DNA from: Agrococcus baldri | Lineage (GTDB): Bacteria > Actinomycetota > Actinomycetes > Actinomycetales > Microbacteriaceae | Direction of reading: 5' to 3' | DNA: 39,113 bases | NCBI GenBank assembly: GCA_007988785.1 | Contig: BJUU01000026.1 | Location: 1 to 39,113, forward strand | Part shown: one piece after another, positions 8,109 through 16,264 of the stretch | How the letters are laid out: every line of letters begins with the position of its first letter | Position numbering within the stretch: position 1 is the stretch's first letter | Translations under genes and position numbers: made by a program | Notes under the pieces: generated by a model | What the model was told of the DNA's origin: nothing | Database searches by the model: none | The model's input: the letters and a program-made list of their open reading frames with translations, nothing else

Positions 8109-8181
8109 GGCCCCATCGTATAGCGGCCTAGTACGTCGCCCTCTCACGGCGGTAACGCGGGTTCGAATCCCGCTGGGGTCA
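8109..8181 (+). tRNA. trnE: tRNA-Glu (anticodon CTC)
   Basis: A 73-base cloverleaf: acceptor GGCCCCA pairs with TGGGGTC (one G-T) with discriminator A8181; the anticodon arm is TCGCC-CTCTCAC-GGCGG with anticodon CTC at 8143-8145; the T arm is GCGGG-TTCGAAT-CCCGC. CCA is not encoded. A possible promoter is TTGGCG (8049-8054) and CAAACT (8073-8078), 18 bases apart. A strong hairpin follows at 8188. Confidence 0.97.
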
Positions 8182-8187
8182 CACGCA

Positions 8188-8221
8188 GAAGAGCCCCCGG
8201 TCCACGGACCGGGGGCTCTTC
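8188..8221 (+). terminator. Strong hairpin terminator after tRNA-Glu
   Basis: A perfect 16-bp stem (GAAGAGCCCCCGGTCC with its complement) and a 2-base loop (AC), starting seven bases after the tRNA 3' end. Confidence 0.9.
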
Positions 8222-8251
8222 GCGTCGTACGGGGCATCACGCGGTGACCGG

Positions 8252-8278
8252 TGGGTCCCGGCCGTCGACCGGGACCCA
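8252..8278 (-). terminator. Hairpin terminator of the flavin hydroxylase gene
   Basis: A 10-bp stem TGGGTCCCGG / CCGGGACCCA with a 7-base loop, 16 bases beyond the stop codon at 8294 on the minus strand. With the tRNA terminator it insulates the two convergent units. Confidence 0.8.
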
Positions 8279-8293
8279 TCCGCTCGTCTGCGG

Positions 8294-10186
8294 CTACCGC
8301 GCGGCGGGCCGCAGCGCGCCGCGGAAGAACGCGGCCAGCTCGGCCTTCGCGCTCAGCGGCAGCACGTGCGCCACGTAGTGGTCGGGCCGCACCACGACCA
8401 CCGCGCCGTCGCGCGAGATACCGCGCACGTCGAAGATGTCGTCGCCGGGGATTGCGGCGTAGACGTTCTCGAGGTTGACGAGCTCGAACGGCCCCACGAC
8501 CGGCTTGAACGCATCCGGCACGTCGTTGAGGTCGATGTCGTCGTGCACCTGCTGGTAGATCGCGCGGATGTCGAGCAGCGCGCTCGTGTCGGCGCCCGCG
8601 GGCGTGTGGGCGGCGATGGGCGACTCGGGGTCGTCGGCGATCCAGTCGGCCCAGTCGGCGAGGGCGGATGCCTCACCCGGCTTCGCGGCGTCGGCGAAGG
8701 CGTAGATGCGCCAGCGCCCGTCGGCGGTGTGGAAGTGGCCGATCTGCACGTCGTTGGTGTCGGCGACCTTCGTGGCGCGCGCCGACTTGAAGCGCTTGCC
8801 AATCGGGAAGCCGGTCGCGAGCTCCTGCTGGGCGCTGTCGGCGACGATCATCGAGGGCGCGTACTCGGTCATGAAGCCGGCCGGGAACTCCATGGTCTGC
8901 GTGTAGAAGTCGGCGACGGCCTGCGGGTCTCCGAGCTCCTCCGGCCTCTTCGCCATGAGCGTCGACCACTCCTTGTCGAAGTCGATGAGGTTCTGGGCGA
9001 CCACCTGGCGCTCGAGCGAGTAGGTGTCGAGCAGCGCCTCGTCGGCGCGGCCGTCGAGCACGTGGCCGAGCTTCCAGCCGATGTTCCAGCCGTCCTGCAT
9101 CGACACGTTCATGCCCTGGCCCGCCTTCGCAGAGTGCGTGTGGCAGGCGTCGCCGGTGATGAACACGCGCGGGGTGCGGGTGCCGCGCTCGTCGGGGAGC
9201 ACGTCGTCGAAGCGGTCGGTGATGCGGTGGCCGACCTCGTAGATCGAGCTCCAGGCGATGTCCTTCACGTCGAGCGTGTAGGGCGCGATGATCTCGTTCG
9301 CCTTGCGGATGACCTCCTCCATAGGCGTCTGGCGCACCTTGTGGTCGTCGTCCTCCGCGACCTCGCCGAGGTCGACGTACATGCGGAACAGGTAGCCGCC
9401 CTCCCGGGGGATGAGGAGGATGTTGCCGCCCGACGCCGACTGGATGGCGCACTTCGTGCGGATGTCGGGGAAGTCGGTGTTGGCCAGCACGTCCATGACG
9501 CCCCAGGCGTGGTTCGCCGACTGGCCTGCGAGCGTGCAGCCGATCGCCTGGCGCACGCCGCTGCGCGCGCCGTCGGCGCCGACCACGTACTTGGCGCGGA
9601 TGACGCGCTCGCCGGTGCGCTCGCCGTCGGTGTGGGCCACGGTGACCTCGACCGGGTGCTCGCCCTCGCCGGTGACGGTGAGGCCCGTGAGCTCGTAGCC
9701 GTAGTCGGGCGTGACGCGGCCGGGCGCGTTGAGCGCGGCCTCGGCGAAGTAGTCGAGCACGCGCGCCTGGTTGACGATCAGGTGGGGAAACTCGCTGATG
9801 CCGGTCGGGTCGTCCTCGGGGCTCGAGGTGCGGATGATGCGCGAGGGGTCCTCGGGGTCGGGGCCCCAGAACGCCATCTCGGTGATGCGGTAGGCCTCGG
9901 CGATGATGCGCTCGGCGAAGCCGAAGGCCTGGAAGGTCTCGACGCTGCGGGCCTGGATGCCGTCGGCCTGGCCGATCGCGAGGCGGCCCGGGCGGCGCTC
10001 GATGATGCGCACGTTGACGTCGGGGAACTGCGCGAGCTGCGCCGCGGTGATCATGCCGGCGGGGCCGGAGCCGACGATCAGCACGTCGACCTCGTCCGGC
10101 AGGTCTGCCGGGCGGTCGAGGCCGATCCCTGCCGCGGGCTGCACGCGCGGGTCGGTGGACACGTATCCGTGATGGTGGAACTGCAC
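8294..10186 (-). CDS. FAD-dependent 3-hydroxybenzoate 4-monooxygenase-like hydroxylase
   Basis: A 630-residue flavoprotein of the phenol/3-hydroxybenzoate hydroxylase type. The start (VQFHHHGYVSTDPRVQPAAG) resembles, from memory, the N-terminus of 3-hydroxybenzoate 4-hydroxylase MobA. The FAD-binding GSGPAG is at 39-44, the second FAD motif is VFITGDACHTHSAKAGQGMN, and a thioredoxin-like phenol hydroxylase C-terminal domain occupies about residues 430-630. Expected reaction: NADPH-dependent hydroxylation of 3-hydroxybenzoate to protocatechuate, or of a related phenol. GTG 10186 follows GAGGAAAG; a GTG at 10198 is in frame but lies over the ribosome site. No ring-cleavage genes are nearby, so it acts as an orphan step here. 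The upstream region carries a 21-bp palindrome. Confidence 0.9.
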   Translation of the reverse strand: MQFHHHGYVSTDPRVQPAAGIGLDRPADLPDEVDVLIVGSGPAGMITAAQLAQFPDVNVRIIERRPGRLAIGQADGIQARSVETFQAFGFAERIIAEAYRITEMAFWGPDPEDPSRIIRTSSPEDDPTGISEFPHLIVNQARVLDYFAEAALNAPGRVTPDYGYELTGLTVTGEGEHPVEVTVAHTDGERTGERVIRAKYVVGADGARSGVRQAIGCTLAGQSANHAWGVMDVLANTDFPDIRTKCAIQSASGGNILLIPREGGYLFRMYVDLGEVAEDDDHKVRQTPMEEVIRKANEIIAPYTLDVKDIAWSSIYEVGHRITDRFDDVLPDERGTRTPRVFITGDACHTHSAKAGQGMNVSMQDGWNIGWKLGHVLDGRADEALLDTYSLERQVVAQNLIDFDKEWSTLMAKRPEELGDPQAVADFYTQTMEFPAGFMTEYAPSMIVADSAQQELATGFPIGKRFKSARATKVADTNDVQIGHFHTADGRWRIYAFADAAKPGEASALADWADWIADDPESPIAAHTPAGADTSALLDIRAIYQQVHDDIDLNDVPDAFKPVVGPFELVNLENVYAAIPGDDIFDVRGISRDGAVVVVRPDHYVAHVLPLSAKAELAAFFRGALRPAAR

Positions 10187-10231
10187 GGCTTTCCTCACTC
10201 CTGTGTGAGACGACTGACGTCATCGTCGGGG

Positions 10232-10252
10232 TGTGTTCTCTATATGAACACA
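10232..10252 (-). promoter_or_regulatory. Perfect palindromic operator TGTGTTC-N7-GAACACA
   Basis: Seven-base arms with no mismatch and an AT-rich centre (TCTATAT). On the minus strand TATAGA inside the centre could be the -10 box of the hydroxylase gene, so the site is placed for repression. The distance to the GTG start is 45 bases, leaving a leader with its ribosome site. Confidence 0.6.
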
Positions 10253-10264
10253 TGCTTCGATTAT

Positions 10265-10278
10265 TGCTCTCGAGCATA
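10265..10278 (-). promoter_or_regulatory. Second inverted repeat TGCTC-TC-GAGCATA
   Basis: TGCTC and GAGCA arms two bases apart, followed by TA, upstream of the first operator. The same word without the two central bases (TGCTCGAGCATA) stands upstream of the IclR gene at 5596-5607, suggesting shared control. Confidence 0.45.
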
Positions 10279-10379
10279 CGGGCGTCGTCGCGGCGAGACA
10301 AGCGCTCGGTGTGGCGCATCGCATGGCGGGCGCACAGGCGCGGGCGGAAGCGTGGGTCGCTCCGACGAGAGGAGACGGC

Positions 10380-10766
10380 ATGCAGTGCCCGAACGACAGC
10401 GCCACGCTCGTGATGAGCGAGCGCAGCGGCATCGAGATCGACTACTGCCCGGAGTGCCGCGGCATCTGGCTCGACCGCGGCGAGCTCGACAAGCTCATCG
10501 AGCGCTCGTACGAGCAGTCGCCCGCCTACGACCAGGCGCCGCCGAGCCACGATCCGCGGTCCGGGCCGGCCTACGGCCAGCCGGCGCCCTACGGCCAGCA
10601 GCCGGCGGGCTACGCCGGGCAGCCCGGTCACGGCCAGCAGGGCTCGAACGACACGGTCGGCCGCATCGCCGACAAGGTGATGCGCACGGTGCAGCAGCGT
10701 GCGAGCGGGCAGCGCGGGCAGGGCCAGCGCGGCGGACGGAGCTGGCTCGGCGACATCCTGCGGTAG
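10380..10766 (+). CDS. TFIIB-type zinc-ribbon protein
   Basis: A 128-residue protein. Residues 1-45 hold a zf-TFIIB-like zinc ribbon with CPND near the start (a single cysteine in the first knuckle) and YCPECRGIWLDRGELDKLIE. A long low-complexity tail rich in Pro, Gly, Gln and Tyr (several YGQ-type repeats, about residues 50-90) leads to a basic C-terminus (GQRGGRSWLGDILR). The family is widespread and uncharacterised. ATG 10380 follows GAGAGGAGACGGC. The gap up to the hydroxylase start (10187-10379) holds that gene's palindromes. Confidence 0.85.
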   Translation: MQCPNDSATLVMSERSGIEIDYCPECRGIWLDRGELDKLIERSYEQSPAYDQAPPSHDPRSGPAYGQPAPYGQQPAGYAGQPGHGQQGSNDTVGRIADKVMRTVQQRASGQRGQGQRGGRSWLGDILR

Positions 10767-10770
10767 CCCG

Positions 10771-10855
10771 CGCCGCGCCGCATCCGGCAACGCCGCGCTG
10801 CATCCGGCCCCGCCGCGCCGCATCCCGCCCCGCCGCGCCGCGCCGCATCCCGCGG
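10771..10855. repeat. 20-bp GC-rich tandem repeat
   Basis: Three units of exactly 20 bases (10771, 10791, 10811; consensus CGCCGCGCYGCATCCSGCNN) are followed by a fourth that carries a 5-base expansion. Each unit contains one GCATCC. It lies in the 307-base gap between the zinc-ribbon gene and the DUF559 gene; the rest of this gap holds the palindromic element at 10910-10991 and a short promoter. I see no gene in it. Confidence 0.8.
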
Positions 10856-10909
10856 CCGACGCCCAGTCCAGCGGCCTGCGCGCCCCAGCCCGCCCGGCGC
10901 GTGTCCCAG

Positions 10910-10991
10910 GATGAGGGCCGATTCGCGATTCGTCACGAATCGAGGACGAACGGGGCCGGATCGCGCGAGGCGTCCTCAAGTGGTGACGCGG
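10910..10991. repeat. Left 82-bp palindromic element flanking the DUF559 gene
   Basis: Begins GATGAGGGC and ends GTCCTCAAG followed by TGGTGACGCGG. Inside, CGATTCG occurs twice in tandem (10919-10932) and pairs with CGAATCG (10936-10942) over a TCA loop. The right element at 11949-12029 has the same outer words at nearly the same spacing. Confidence 0.7.
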
Positions 10992-11061
10992 CATCCGCGC
11001 CCGCTCCGCTCGCACTCCACAGCCGGCGCGTCTGAGCGAGCGGTGACGGGGCCGTCCGCGG

Positions 11062-11067
11062 CAGAGT
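11062..11067 (+). promoter_or_regulatory. -10 box CAGAGT of a leaderless transcript
   Basis: CAGAGT-N6-ATG (11074). The DinB gene has nearly the same arrangement (CAGACT, then the identical six bases GCCTGC, then ATG). Confidence 0.5.
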
Positions 11068-11073
11068 GCCTGC

Positions 11074-11919
11074 ATGCGCGACATCGCTGTGGATCTGGCT
11101 GCTGCGGGTGGCGCCGCGACCCGCACGGCGCTGCGCGCGCTGGGGCACACGAGCCGGCAGATCGGCGCGGCGATCGCGCGTGGCGAGGCGCAGGCCGTCG
11201 GCCGGAGCTGGGTGATGCCGCCGGAGGCGGATGCATCGATCAAGGCAGCACTGGAGGCGGGCGGCGTGCTCGGCGGCGCCTCGGCGCTGCGCAGCTACGG
11301 CGTCTGGGTCACCGACGATCCGGGCTTGCAGATCGCGACGCAGCCGACGAGGGGCGCGGCCGCCGTGTCGGTGGGCGTTCGCATCTGGGAGCGCTTCGAG
11401 CCGGATGCGCGGCCATGGCGCGTGAGCATCGTCGACGCCCTGGCGCAGCACGCGCGGCGGGTGGCGCGCGAGCACGCGATCGCCTCGATCGACAGCGCTC
11501 TGCATCACGGCCTCATCGCCGAGCACGACCTCGACCGGCTGTTCGCGATGCTGCCGGCGCGGTGCGCGACGTGGCGGAGGCTGCTCGACCCGCAGGCGGG
11601 CTCGGGGCTCGAGTCGCTCGTGCGCGTGGCGTGCCTCGACCGGGGCTGGCGGGTCGAGTCGCAGGTGCCTGCGCCCGGGGGCGGCTTCAGCGATCTGCTC
11701 ATCGACGGATGGCTCTACGTCGAGGCCGACGGCGACGAGTGGCACGACAACGAGAAGCAGGCTGGGAAGGACCGGAGGCGCAACCGTGCGATCACCGACA
11801 AGGGGGACCGGTGGCTGCGCTTCGGCTACGCGGAGATCGTGCACGACCGCGATCGCACGATCGAGACGATCGCGCTGGTGCTGGCGCAGGGCCGGCCCGG
11901 GTTGCGGCGCGCGAGCTGA
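11074..11919 (+). CDS. AbiEi-like HTH / DUF559 Vsr-fold endonuclease-like protein
   Basis: A 281-residue protein. Residues 1-50 look like the AbiEi_4 antitoxin winged helix (GAATRTALRALGHTSRQIGAAIARGEAQAV). The C-terminal third is DUF559, a Vsr/PD-(D/E)xK-fold nuclease-like domain: Glu in GLESLVRVA, FSDLLIDGWLYVEADGDEWH with Asp and Glu, then DRRRNRAITDKGDRWLRFGYAEIV. The full fold appears intact. Such proteins are abundant in actinobacteria as solitary genes, often annotated as type IV toxin-antitoxin AbiEi-like antitoxins, but their role is not established. No partner toxin or methylase is adjacent. The gene is flanked on both sides by related palindromic elements, the left one ending 82 bases before the start and the right one beginning 29 bases after the stop. 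Confidence 0.85.
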   Translation: MRDIAVDLAAAGGAATRTALRALGHTSRQIGAAIARGEAQAVGRSWVMPPEADASIKAALEAGGVLGGASALRSYGVWVTDDPGLQIATQPTRGAAAVSVGVRIWERFEPDARPWRVSIVDALAQHARRVAREHAIASIDSALHHGLIAEHDLDRLFAMLPARCATWRRLLDPQAGSGLESLVRVACLDRGWRVESQVPAPGGGFSDLLIDGWLYVEADGDEWHDNEKQAGKDRRRNRAITDKGDRWLRFGYAEIVHDRDRTIETIALVLAQGRPGLRRAS

Positions 11920-11948
11920 CGCGGCGGAGCAGCGGGCGCCCGTGGCGA

Positions 11949-12029
11949 GATGAGGACGGATGCGGGCAGGAGGCGAAAGCGTCCTCGTCCGGGTGCGATT
12001 CGCGAATCGGTCCTCATCTGGTGACGTGG
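11949..12029. repeat. Right 81-bp palindromic element flanking the DUF559 gene
   Basis: Perfect terminal inverted repeats GATGAGGAC (11949-11957) and GTCCTCATC (12010-12018), followed by TGGTGACGTGG. A perfect 14-bp palindrome CGATTCGCGAATCG is at 11996-12009. Relative to the left element the CGATTCG block is at the opposite end. It also lies between the convergent stops of the DUF559 gene and mdh, so a terminator role is possible. Confidence 0.7.
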
Positions 12030-12039
12030 CTGCGCGGGC

Positions 12040-13047
12040 TCAGCCCAGGTAGCCGAGCTCGCGCACCGCGTCGCGCTCCGCGGCGAGCTCGGCGACCGAG
12101 GCGTCGAGCTGCGCGCGCACGTCGGCATCCACGGCGAGGCCGTCGACGATCGACCACCGGCCGTCGGAGCACGTCACCGGGAACGAGGAGACCAGCCCCT
12201 CCGGCACGCCGTACTCGCCGCGTGAGACGACCGACATCGAGGTCCAGTCGTCGGCCGGCGTGCCCTGCACCCACGAGCGCACGTGATCGACGGTCGCCGA
12301 CGCCGCCGACGCGGCCGATGAGGCCCCGCGAGCCTCGATGATCGCCGCGCCGCGGTTGGCGACCGTCGGCACGAACTCGCCCTTCACCCACTCGCGGTCG
12401 ACCAGGTCGATGGCCGGCTCGCCGCCGACGAGCGCGTGCGTCACGTCGGGCACCTGCGTCGCCGAGTGGTTGCCCCACACGATCATGCGGCGGATGTCGC
12501 CCACCGGCGTGCCCGTCCTGGCCGCCAGCTGCGCGAGCGCGCGGTTGTGGTCGAGGCGCGTCAGCGCCGAGAAGCGCTCCCGCGGCACGTCGGGTGCGGC
12601 CGCTGCCGCGATGAGCGCGTTCGTGTTCGCCGGGTTGCCGGTGACGGTGATGCGGATGCGCTCGCTCGCGCGCTCCTGGATCGCGCGTCCCTGCGCGGCG
12701 AAGATGGCGCCGTTGGCGGCGAGCAGGTCGCCGCGCTCCATGCCCTTGCCGCGAGGCCGCGCACCCACGAGCAGCGCGTGGTCGGCACCCTCGAAGGCGA
12801 CCGCCGCATCCGCCGTCGTGTCCACCGACGCCAGCAGCGGGAAGGCGGCGTCGTGCAGCTCCATCACGACGCCCTCGAGCGCCGGCAGCGCCTGCTGGAC
12901 CTCGAGGATGCGCAGCCGCACGGGCTGCTCGGCGCCGAGCATGTCGCCGGCGGCGATGCGGAAGAGCAGCTGGTAGCCGATCTGACCGGCGCCGCCGGTG
13001 ACGGTGATCGTGACGGGGGATGCGGCGGGGGCCTCTGGTGCGCTCAT
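12040..13047 (-). CDS. mdh: Malate dehydrogenase
   Basis: A 335-residue NAD-dependent malate dehydrogenase of the cytosolic/actinobacterial type: interconverts malate and oxaloacetate in the TCA cycle. The NAD-binding TGGAGQIG is at residues 17-24 (most relatives have TGAAGQIG), the substrate-binding loop has [15 protein letters not shown], and the catalytic pair is in LTRLDHNRA (Asp) and [10 protein letters not shown] (His). ATG 13047 is preceded by GGAG at close spacing and by CACGAT six bases away, so either leadered or leaderless translation is possible. It ends next to the right palindromic element. Confidence 0.97.
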   Translation of the reverse strand: MSAPEAPAASPVTITVTGGAGQIGYQLLFRIAAGDMLGAEQPVRLRILEVQQALPALEGVVMELHDAAFPLLASVDTTADAAVAFEGADHALLVGARPRGKGMERGDLLAANGAIFAAQGRAIQERASERIRITVTGNPANTNALIAAAAAPDVPRERFSALTRLDHNRALAQLAARTGTPVGDIRRMIVWGNHSATQVPDVTHALVGGEPAIDLVDREWVKGEFVPTVANRGAAIIEARGASSAASAASATVDHVRSWVQGTPADDWTSMSVVSRGEYGVPEGLVSSFPVTCSDGRWSIVDGLAVDADVRAQLDASVAELAAERDAVRELGYLG

Positions 13048-13115
13048 GGCTCCATCGTGCCGCCGCGGGCGGTGCTCGCGCCAGGGCTGGTGCGGGCCTA
13101 GGGCCGGGAGGGCGC

Positions 13116-14009
13116 CTACAGCCAGTGCTTCCGCTTGAACACCCGGTGGAGCACGCCGGCGAAGGCGAGCATGAGCACGACGGCGAAGGGGTAGCCGAGC
13201 AGCCAGTGCAGCTCGGGCATGTGGGTGAAGTTCATGCCGTAGATGCCGGCGATGAGCGTGGGCGCGAAGAGGATCGCGGCCCACGAGGTGACCTTCTTCG
13301 TCTGGTCGTTCTGCACGATCTGCTGCTCGGTCATCGCCCGCATCTCGTCGTTCTGCCGCTCGGCGACGCGCGCGGTGGCAAGCTGCAGCATGCTCGCCAG
13401 CAGATCGCGGTCGCCGCTCAGCCGAGTCGCGGTGCGCCGGGCGTGGTCGTCGACGTCGCGCAGGTGGCGGTGCAGCTCGAGCTCGCCCTCGGGGGTCCTG
13501 CTCGCCACGCGCGCCACCACGTCGCTCATCGGGTCGGCGGCCCGCTGCAGCGCCAGCACGCGGCGCATCGTGCGGTAGATGTCGACCGTCGGCGGGTGCT
13601 CCTCGGCGAAGAAGACGTCCTCGACGCCCTCGATCTGCGCGTGGACGTCCATCGCCAGCCGCTCGTGCGCATCCGCCGCGTCGTCGAGCAGGGCGTAGAG
13701 CACCGCCCTGGGGGTCAGCGCGAGCCCCTCGATACCGCCCTCGGGCTCCACGCGGTGCACGACGCAGTACTCCGTCGCGCCGTAGCCCTCGAGCTTGGGG
13801 CGCTGGCCGCGCGCGACGACATCCTCGACGAGCAGGTGATGCAGATCGAGCTCGTCGGCGACCTGGCGCAGCTCTGCCTCGGTGGGATCGACCATGTCGA
13901 CCCACGCGAAGCCGTCGCGCTCGGCGGCCGTCTCGAGCACCAGGTCGAAGGGCACGTCGCCGGCGACGCGCGCGCCGGCGGCCCACACCGCGGTGTCAGC
14001 GATGGGCAT
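13116..14009 (-). CDS. corA: CorA-type magnesium transporter
   Basis: A 297-residue CorA-family protein: a long cytoplasmic N-terminal funnel with a predicted coiled stretch (about residues 130-235), then two membrane helices at the C-terminus with the selectivity motif GMN in [19 protein letters not shown] between them and a basic tail (RVFKRKHW). Moves Mg2+, possibly Co2+ or Ni2+, into the cell. ATG 14009 follows AGGGAGG. A minus-strand TATATT (14044-14049) could be its -10 box. It is divergent from leuC. Confidence 0.94.
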   Translation of the reverse strand: MPIADTAVWAAGARVAGDVPFDLVLETAAERDGFAWVDMVDPTEAELRQVADELDLHHLLVEDVVARGQRPKLEGYGATEYCVVHRVEPEGGIEGLALTPRAVLYALLDDAADAHERLAMDVHAQIEGVEDVFFAEEHPPTVDIYRTMRRVLALQRAADPMSDVVARVASRTPEGELELHRHLRDVDDHARRTATRLSGDRDLLASMLQLATARVAERQNDEMRAMTEQQIVQNDQTKKVTSWAAILFAPTLIAGIYGMNFTHMPELHWLLGYPFAVVLMLAFAGVLHRVFKRKHWL

Positions 14010-14118
14010 CGGGGGCCTCCCTGCGTGCGTCGGTCACGCTCGAAATATAGGGCCCGATGTGGAATGCGGCGCGCAGCCGCTCTGTTCGCCAGAAGAGGAT
14101 CAGGACCGCGCCCCCGCG

Positions 14119-14124
14119 TAGACT
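14119..14124 (+). promoter_or_regulatory. Candidate -10 box TAGACT of the leuC operon
   Basis: TAGACT lies 45 bases before the leuC ATG, giving a leader of about 40 bases that contains a small hairpin (CGGGC, 8-base loop, GCCCG at 14132-14149) and a GGGAGG ribosome site. No clear -35 box and no leucine-rich leader peptide is seen. Confidence 0.4.
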
Positions 14125-14169
14125 CGTCAGACGGGCAAGTCGGTGCCCGACCGTGTTTGGGAGGCCGAG

Positions 14170-15654
14170 ATGGGCAAGACGCTTGCGGAGAAGGTGTGGG
14201 ACGACCACGTCGTCGCCAAGGGTGAGGACGGCGCGCCCGACCTCATCTACATCGACCTCCACCTCGTGCACGAGGTGACGAGCCCGCAGGCCTTCGACGG
14301 CCTCCGGCAGGCCGGCCGGCAGATGCGCCGCACCGACCTGACGGTCGCGACCGAGGATCACAACACGCCAACCCTGGAGATCGACAAGCCCATCCAGGAT
14401 CCGACGAGCCGCAAGCAGATCGACACGCTGCGCACGAACGCCTCGGAGTTCGGCGTGCGCATCCACTCGCTGGGCGACAAGGAGCAGGGCATCGTGCACC
14501 TCGTCGGCTCGCAGCTGGGGCTGACGATGCCCGGCATCACCGTCGTCTGCGGCGACTCGCACACCTCGACGCACGGCGCGTTCGGCGCGATGGCGTTCGG
14601 CATCGGCACGAGCGAGGTCGAGCACGTCATGGCCACGCAGACGCTGCCGCTCAAGCCCTTCAAGACCATGGCGATCAACGTCGAGGGCGAGTTGCGCCCG
14701 GGCGTGACGGCGAAGGACATCATCCTCGCCGTGATCGCGAAGACGGGCACCGGCGGCGGCGCCGGCTACGTCTTCGAGTACCGCGGCAGCGCCATCCGCG
14801 CGCTCTCGATCGAGGGCCGCATGACGATCTGCAACATGTCGATCGAGGCGGGCGCCCGCGCCGGCATGGTCGCGCCCGACGAGACCACCTTCGTCTACGT
14901 GAAGGACAAGCCGCACGCGCCGCAGGGCGCCGACTGGGACGCGGCGGTCGAGTACTGGAAGACGCTGCCGACCGACGACGACGCCGTCTTCGACAACGAG
15001 ATCTTCATCGACGCGAACGAGCTCGAGCCCTTCGTCACCTGGGGCACCAACCCCGGCCAGGGCGCCTCGCTCTCGGGCGAGGTGCCGGCGCCCGACTCGT
15101 TCGCCGACCCGACCGACCGCGCCGCCGCAGAGCGCGCGCTCGAGTACATGGATCTGCAGCCGGGCACCAAGCTCAAGGACATCCCCGTCGACACCGTCTT
15201 CATCGGCTCCTGCACCAACTCGCGGGTCGAGGACCTCACGGCCGCCGCCGACATCATCCGCGGCCAGAGGAAGGCGGATGGGGTGAAGGTCATGGTCGTG
15301 CCGGGCTCGGCTCGGGTGCGGCTCGAGGCCGAGGCGCTGGGGCTCGACAAGGTCTTCAAGGAGTTCGGCGCCGAGTGGCGCTTCGCCGGCTGCTCGATGT
15401 GCCTGGGCATGAACCCCGACCAGCTCGCCCCCGGTGAGCGCTGCGCATCCACCTCGAACCGCAACTTCGAGGGCCGGCAGGGCAAGGGCGGGCGCACGCA
15501 CCTGGTCTCGCCGCTCGTGGCGGCCGCGACGGCGATCCGCGGCACGCTCTCGAGCCCGTGGGACCTGCAGGCGCAGGAGCCGGAGACGCAGAACACCACG
15601 CCCGAGGAGATGCAGATCGCGGAGCTGCCGCAGCAGCCGGCTGAGGAGGCCTGA
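14170..15654 (+). CDS. leuC: 3-isopropylmalate dehydratase large subunit
   Basis: A 494-residue aconitase-fold enzyme that with LeuD isomerises 2-isopropylmalate to 3-isopropylmalate in leucine synthesis. The [4Fe-4S] ligands are in GSCTNSR (first Cys) and [10 protein letters not shown] (CxxC); TEDHNTPT and [12 protein letters not shown] are the other signature motifs. I chose ATG 14170 since GGGAGGCCGAG is immediately upstream; an upstream GTG at 14143 has no site. The tail after the conserved core (about 25 residues, Glu/Gln rich) is an extension. It is the first gene of an operon of seven closely packed genes. Confidence 0.97.
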   Translation: MGKTLAEKVWDDHVVAKGEDGAPDLIYIDLHLVHEVTSPQAFDGLRQAGRQMRRTDLTVATEDHNTPTLEIDKPIQDPTSRKQIDTLRTNASEFGVRIHSLGDKEQGIVHLVGSQLGLTMPGITVVCGDSHTSTHGAFGAMAFGIGTSEVEHVMATQTLPLKPFKTMAINVEGELRPGVTAKDIILAVIAKTGTGGGAGYVFEYRGSAIRALSIEGRMTICNMSIEAGARAGMVAPDETTFVYVKDKPHAPQGADWDAAVEYWKTLPTDDDAVFDNEIFIDANELEPFVTWGTNPGQGASLSGEVPAPDSFADPTDRAAAERALEYMDLQPGTKLKDIPVDTVFIGSCTNSRVEDLTAAADIIRGQRKADGVKVMVVPGSARVRLEAEALGLDKVFKEFGAEWRFAGCSMCLGMNPDQLAPGERCASTSNRNFEGRQGKGGRTHLVSPLVAAATAIRGTLSSPWDLQAQEPETQNTTPEEMQIAELPQQPAEEA

Positions 15655-15655
15655 G

Positions 15656-16264
15656 ATGGAGAAGATCAGCACCCTGACCGGCACGATCGTGCCGCTCGAG
15701 CGCTCGAACGTCGACACCGACCAGATCATCCCGGCGGTGTTCCTCAAGCGCGTCACGAAGAGCGGCTACGAGGACGCACTCTTCCACTCCTGGCGCCAGG
15801 ACCCCGACTTCGTGCTCAACCAGGAGCCCTACGCGCAGGGCGGCGTGCTCGTCGTCGGCCACGACTTCGGCACCGGCTCGAGCCGCGAGCACGCCGTGTG
15901 GGCGCTGCGCGACTTCGGCTTCAGCGCCGTGCTCGGCCCGCGCTTCGGCGAGATCTTCCGCGGCAACGCGGGCAAGCAGGGCCTGCTCGTCGGGCAGATC
16001 TCCGAGCACGCCATGGAGGCGCTGTGGGCGGTCGCGAAGGCCAGCCCGGGCGCCGAGATCACGGTGGACCTCGAGGCACGCACAGCGACCGCCGACGGCG
16101 TGACGCACGACTTCCAGATCGACGAATACACTCGCTGGCGCCTGCTCGAGGGCCTCGACGACATCGCCCTGACCCTCCGAGACGAAGCCTCGATCACCGC
16201 GTTCGAGGCACAGCGTCCCTCGTGGATGCCCACGACGCAGCCCGTCAGGGAAGGAACCCTGTGA
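15656..16264 (+). CDS. leuD: 3-isopropylmalate dehydratase small subunit
   Basis: A 202-residue small subunit that forms the active site cap with LeuC. Motifs: [31 protein letters not shown] and [18 protein letters not shown]. The ATG is one base after the leuC stop and has GAGGAGGCCTGAG in front. Its stop overlaps the murA GTG by four bases (GTGA), so translation of murA is likely coupled to it. Confidence 0.97.
   Translation: MEKISTLTGTIVPLERSNVDTDQIIPAVFLKRVTKSGYEDALFHSWRQDPDFVLNQEPYAQGGVLVVGHDFGTGSSREHAVWALRDFGFSAVLGPRFGEIFRGNAGKQGLLVGQISEHAMEALWAVAKASPGAEITVDLEARTATADGVTHDFQIDEYTRWRLLEGLDDIALTLRDEASITAFEAQRPSWMPTTQPVREGTL

Noticed and set aside
14010-14169. Search for a divergent IclR (NdgR/LtbR-type) regulator and a leucine leader peptide before leuC
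   Set aside because: The divergent gene is corA, and no leucine-rich leader peptide is visible; only a small hairpin was found.
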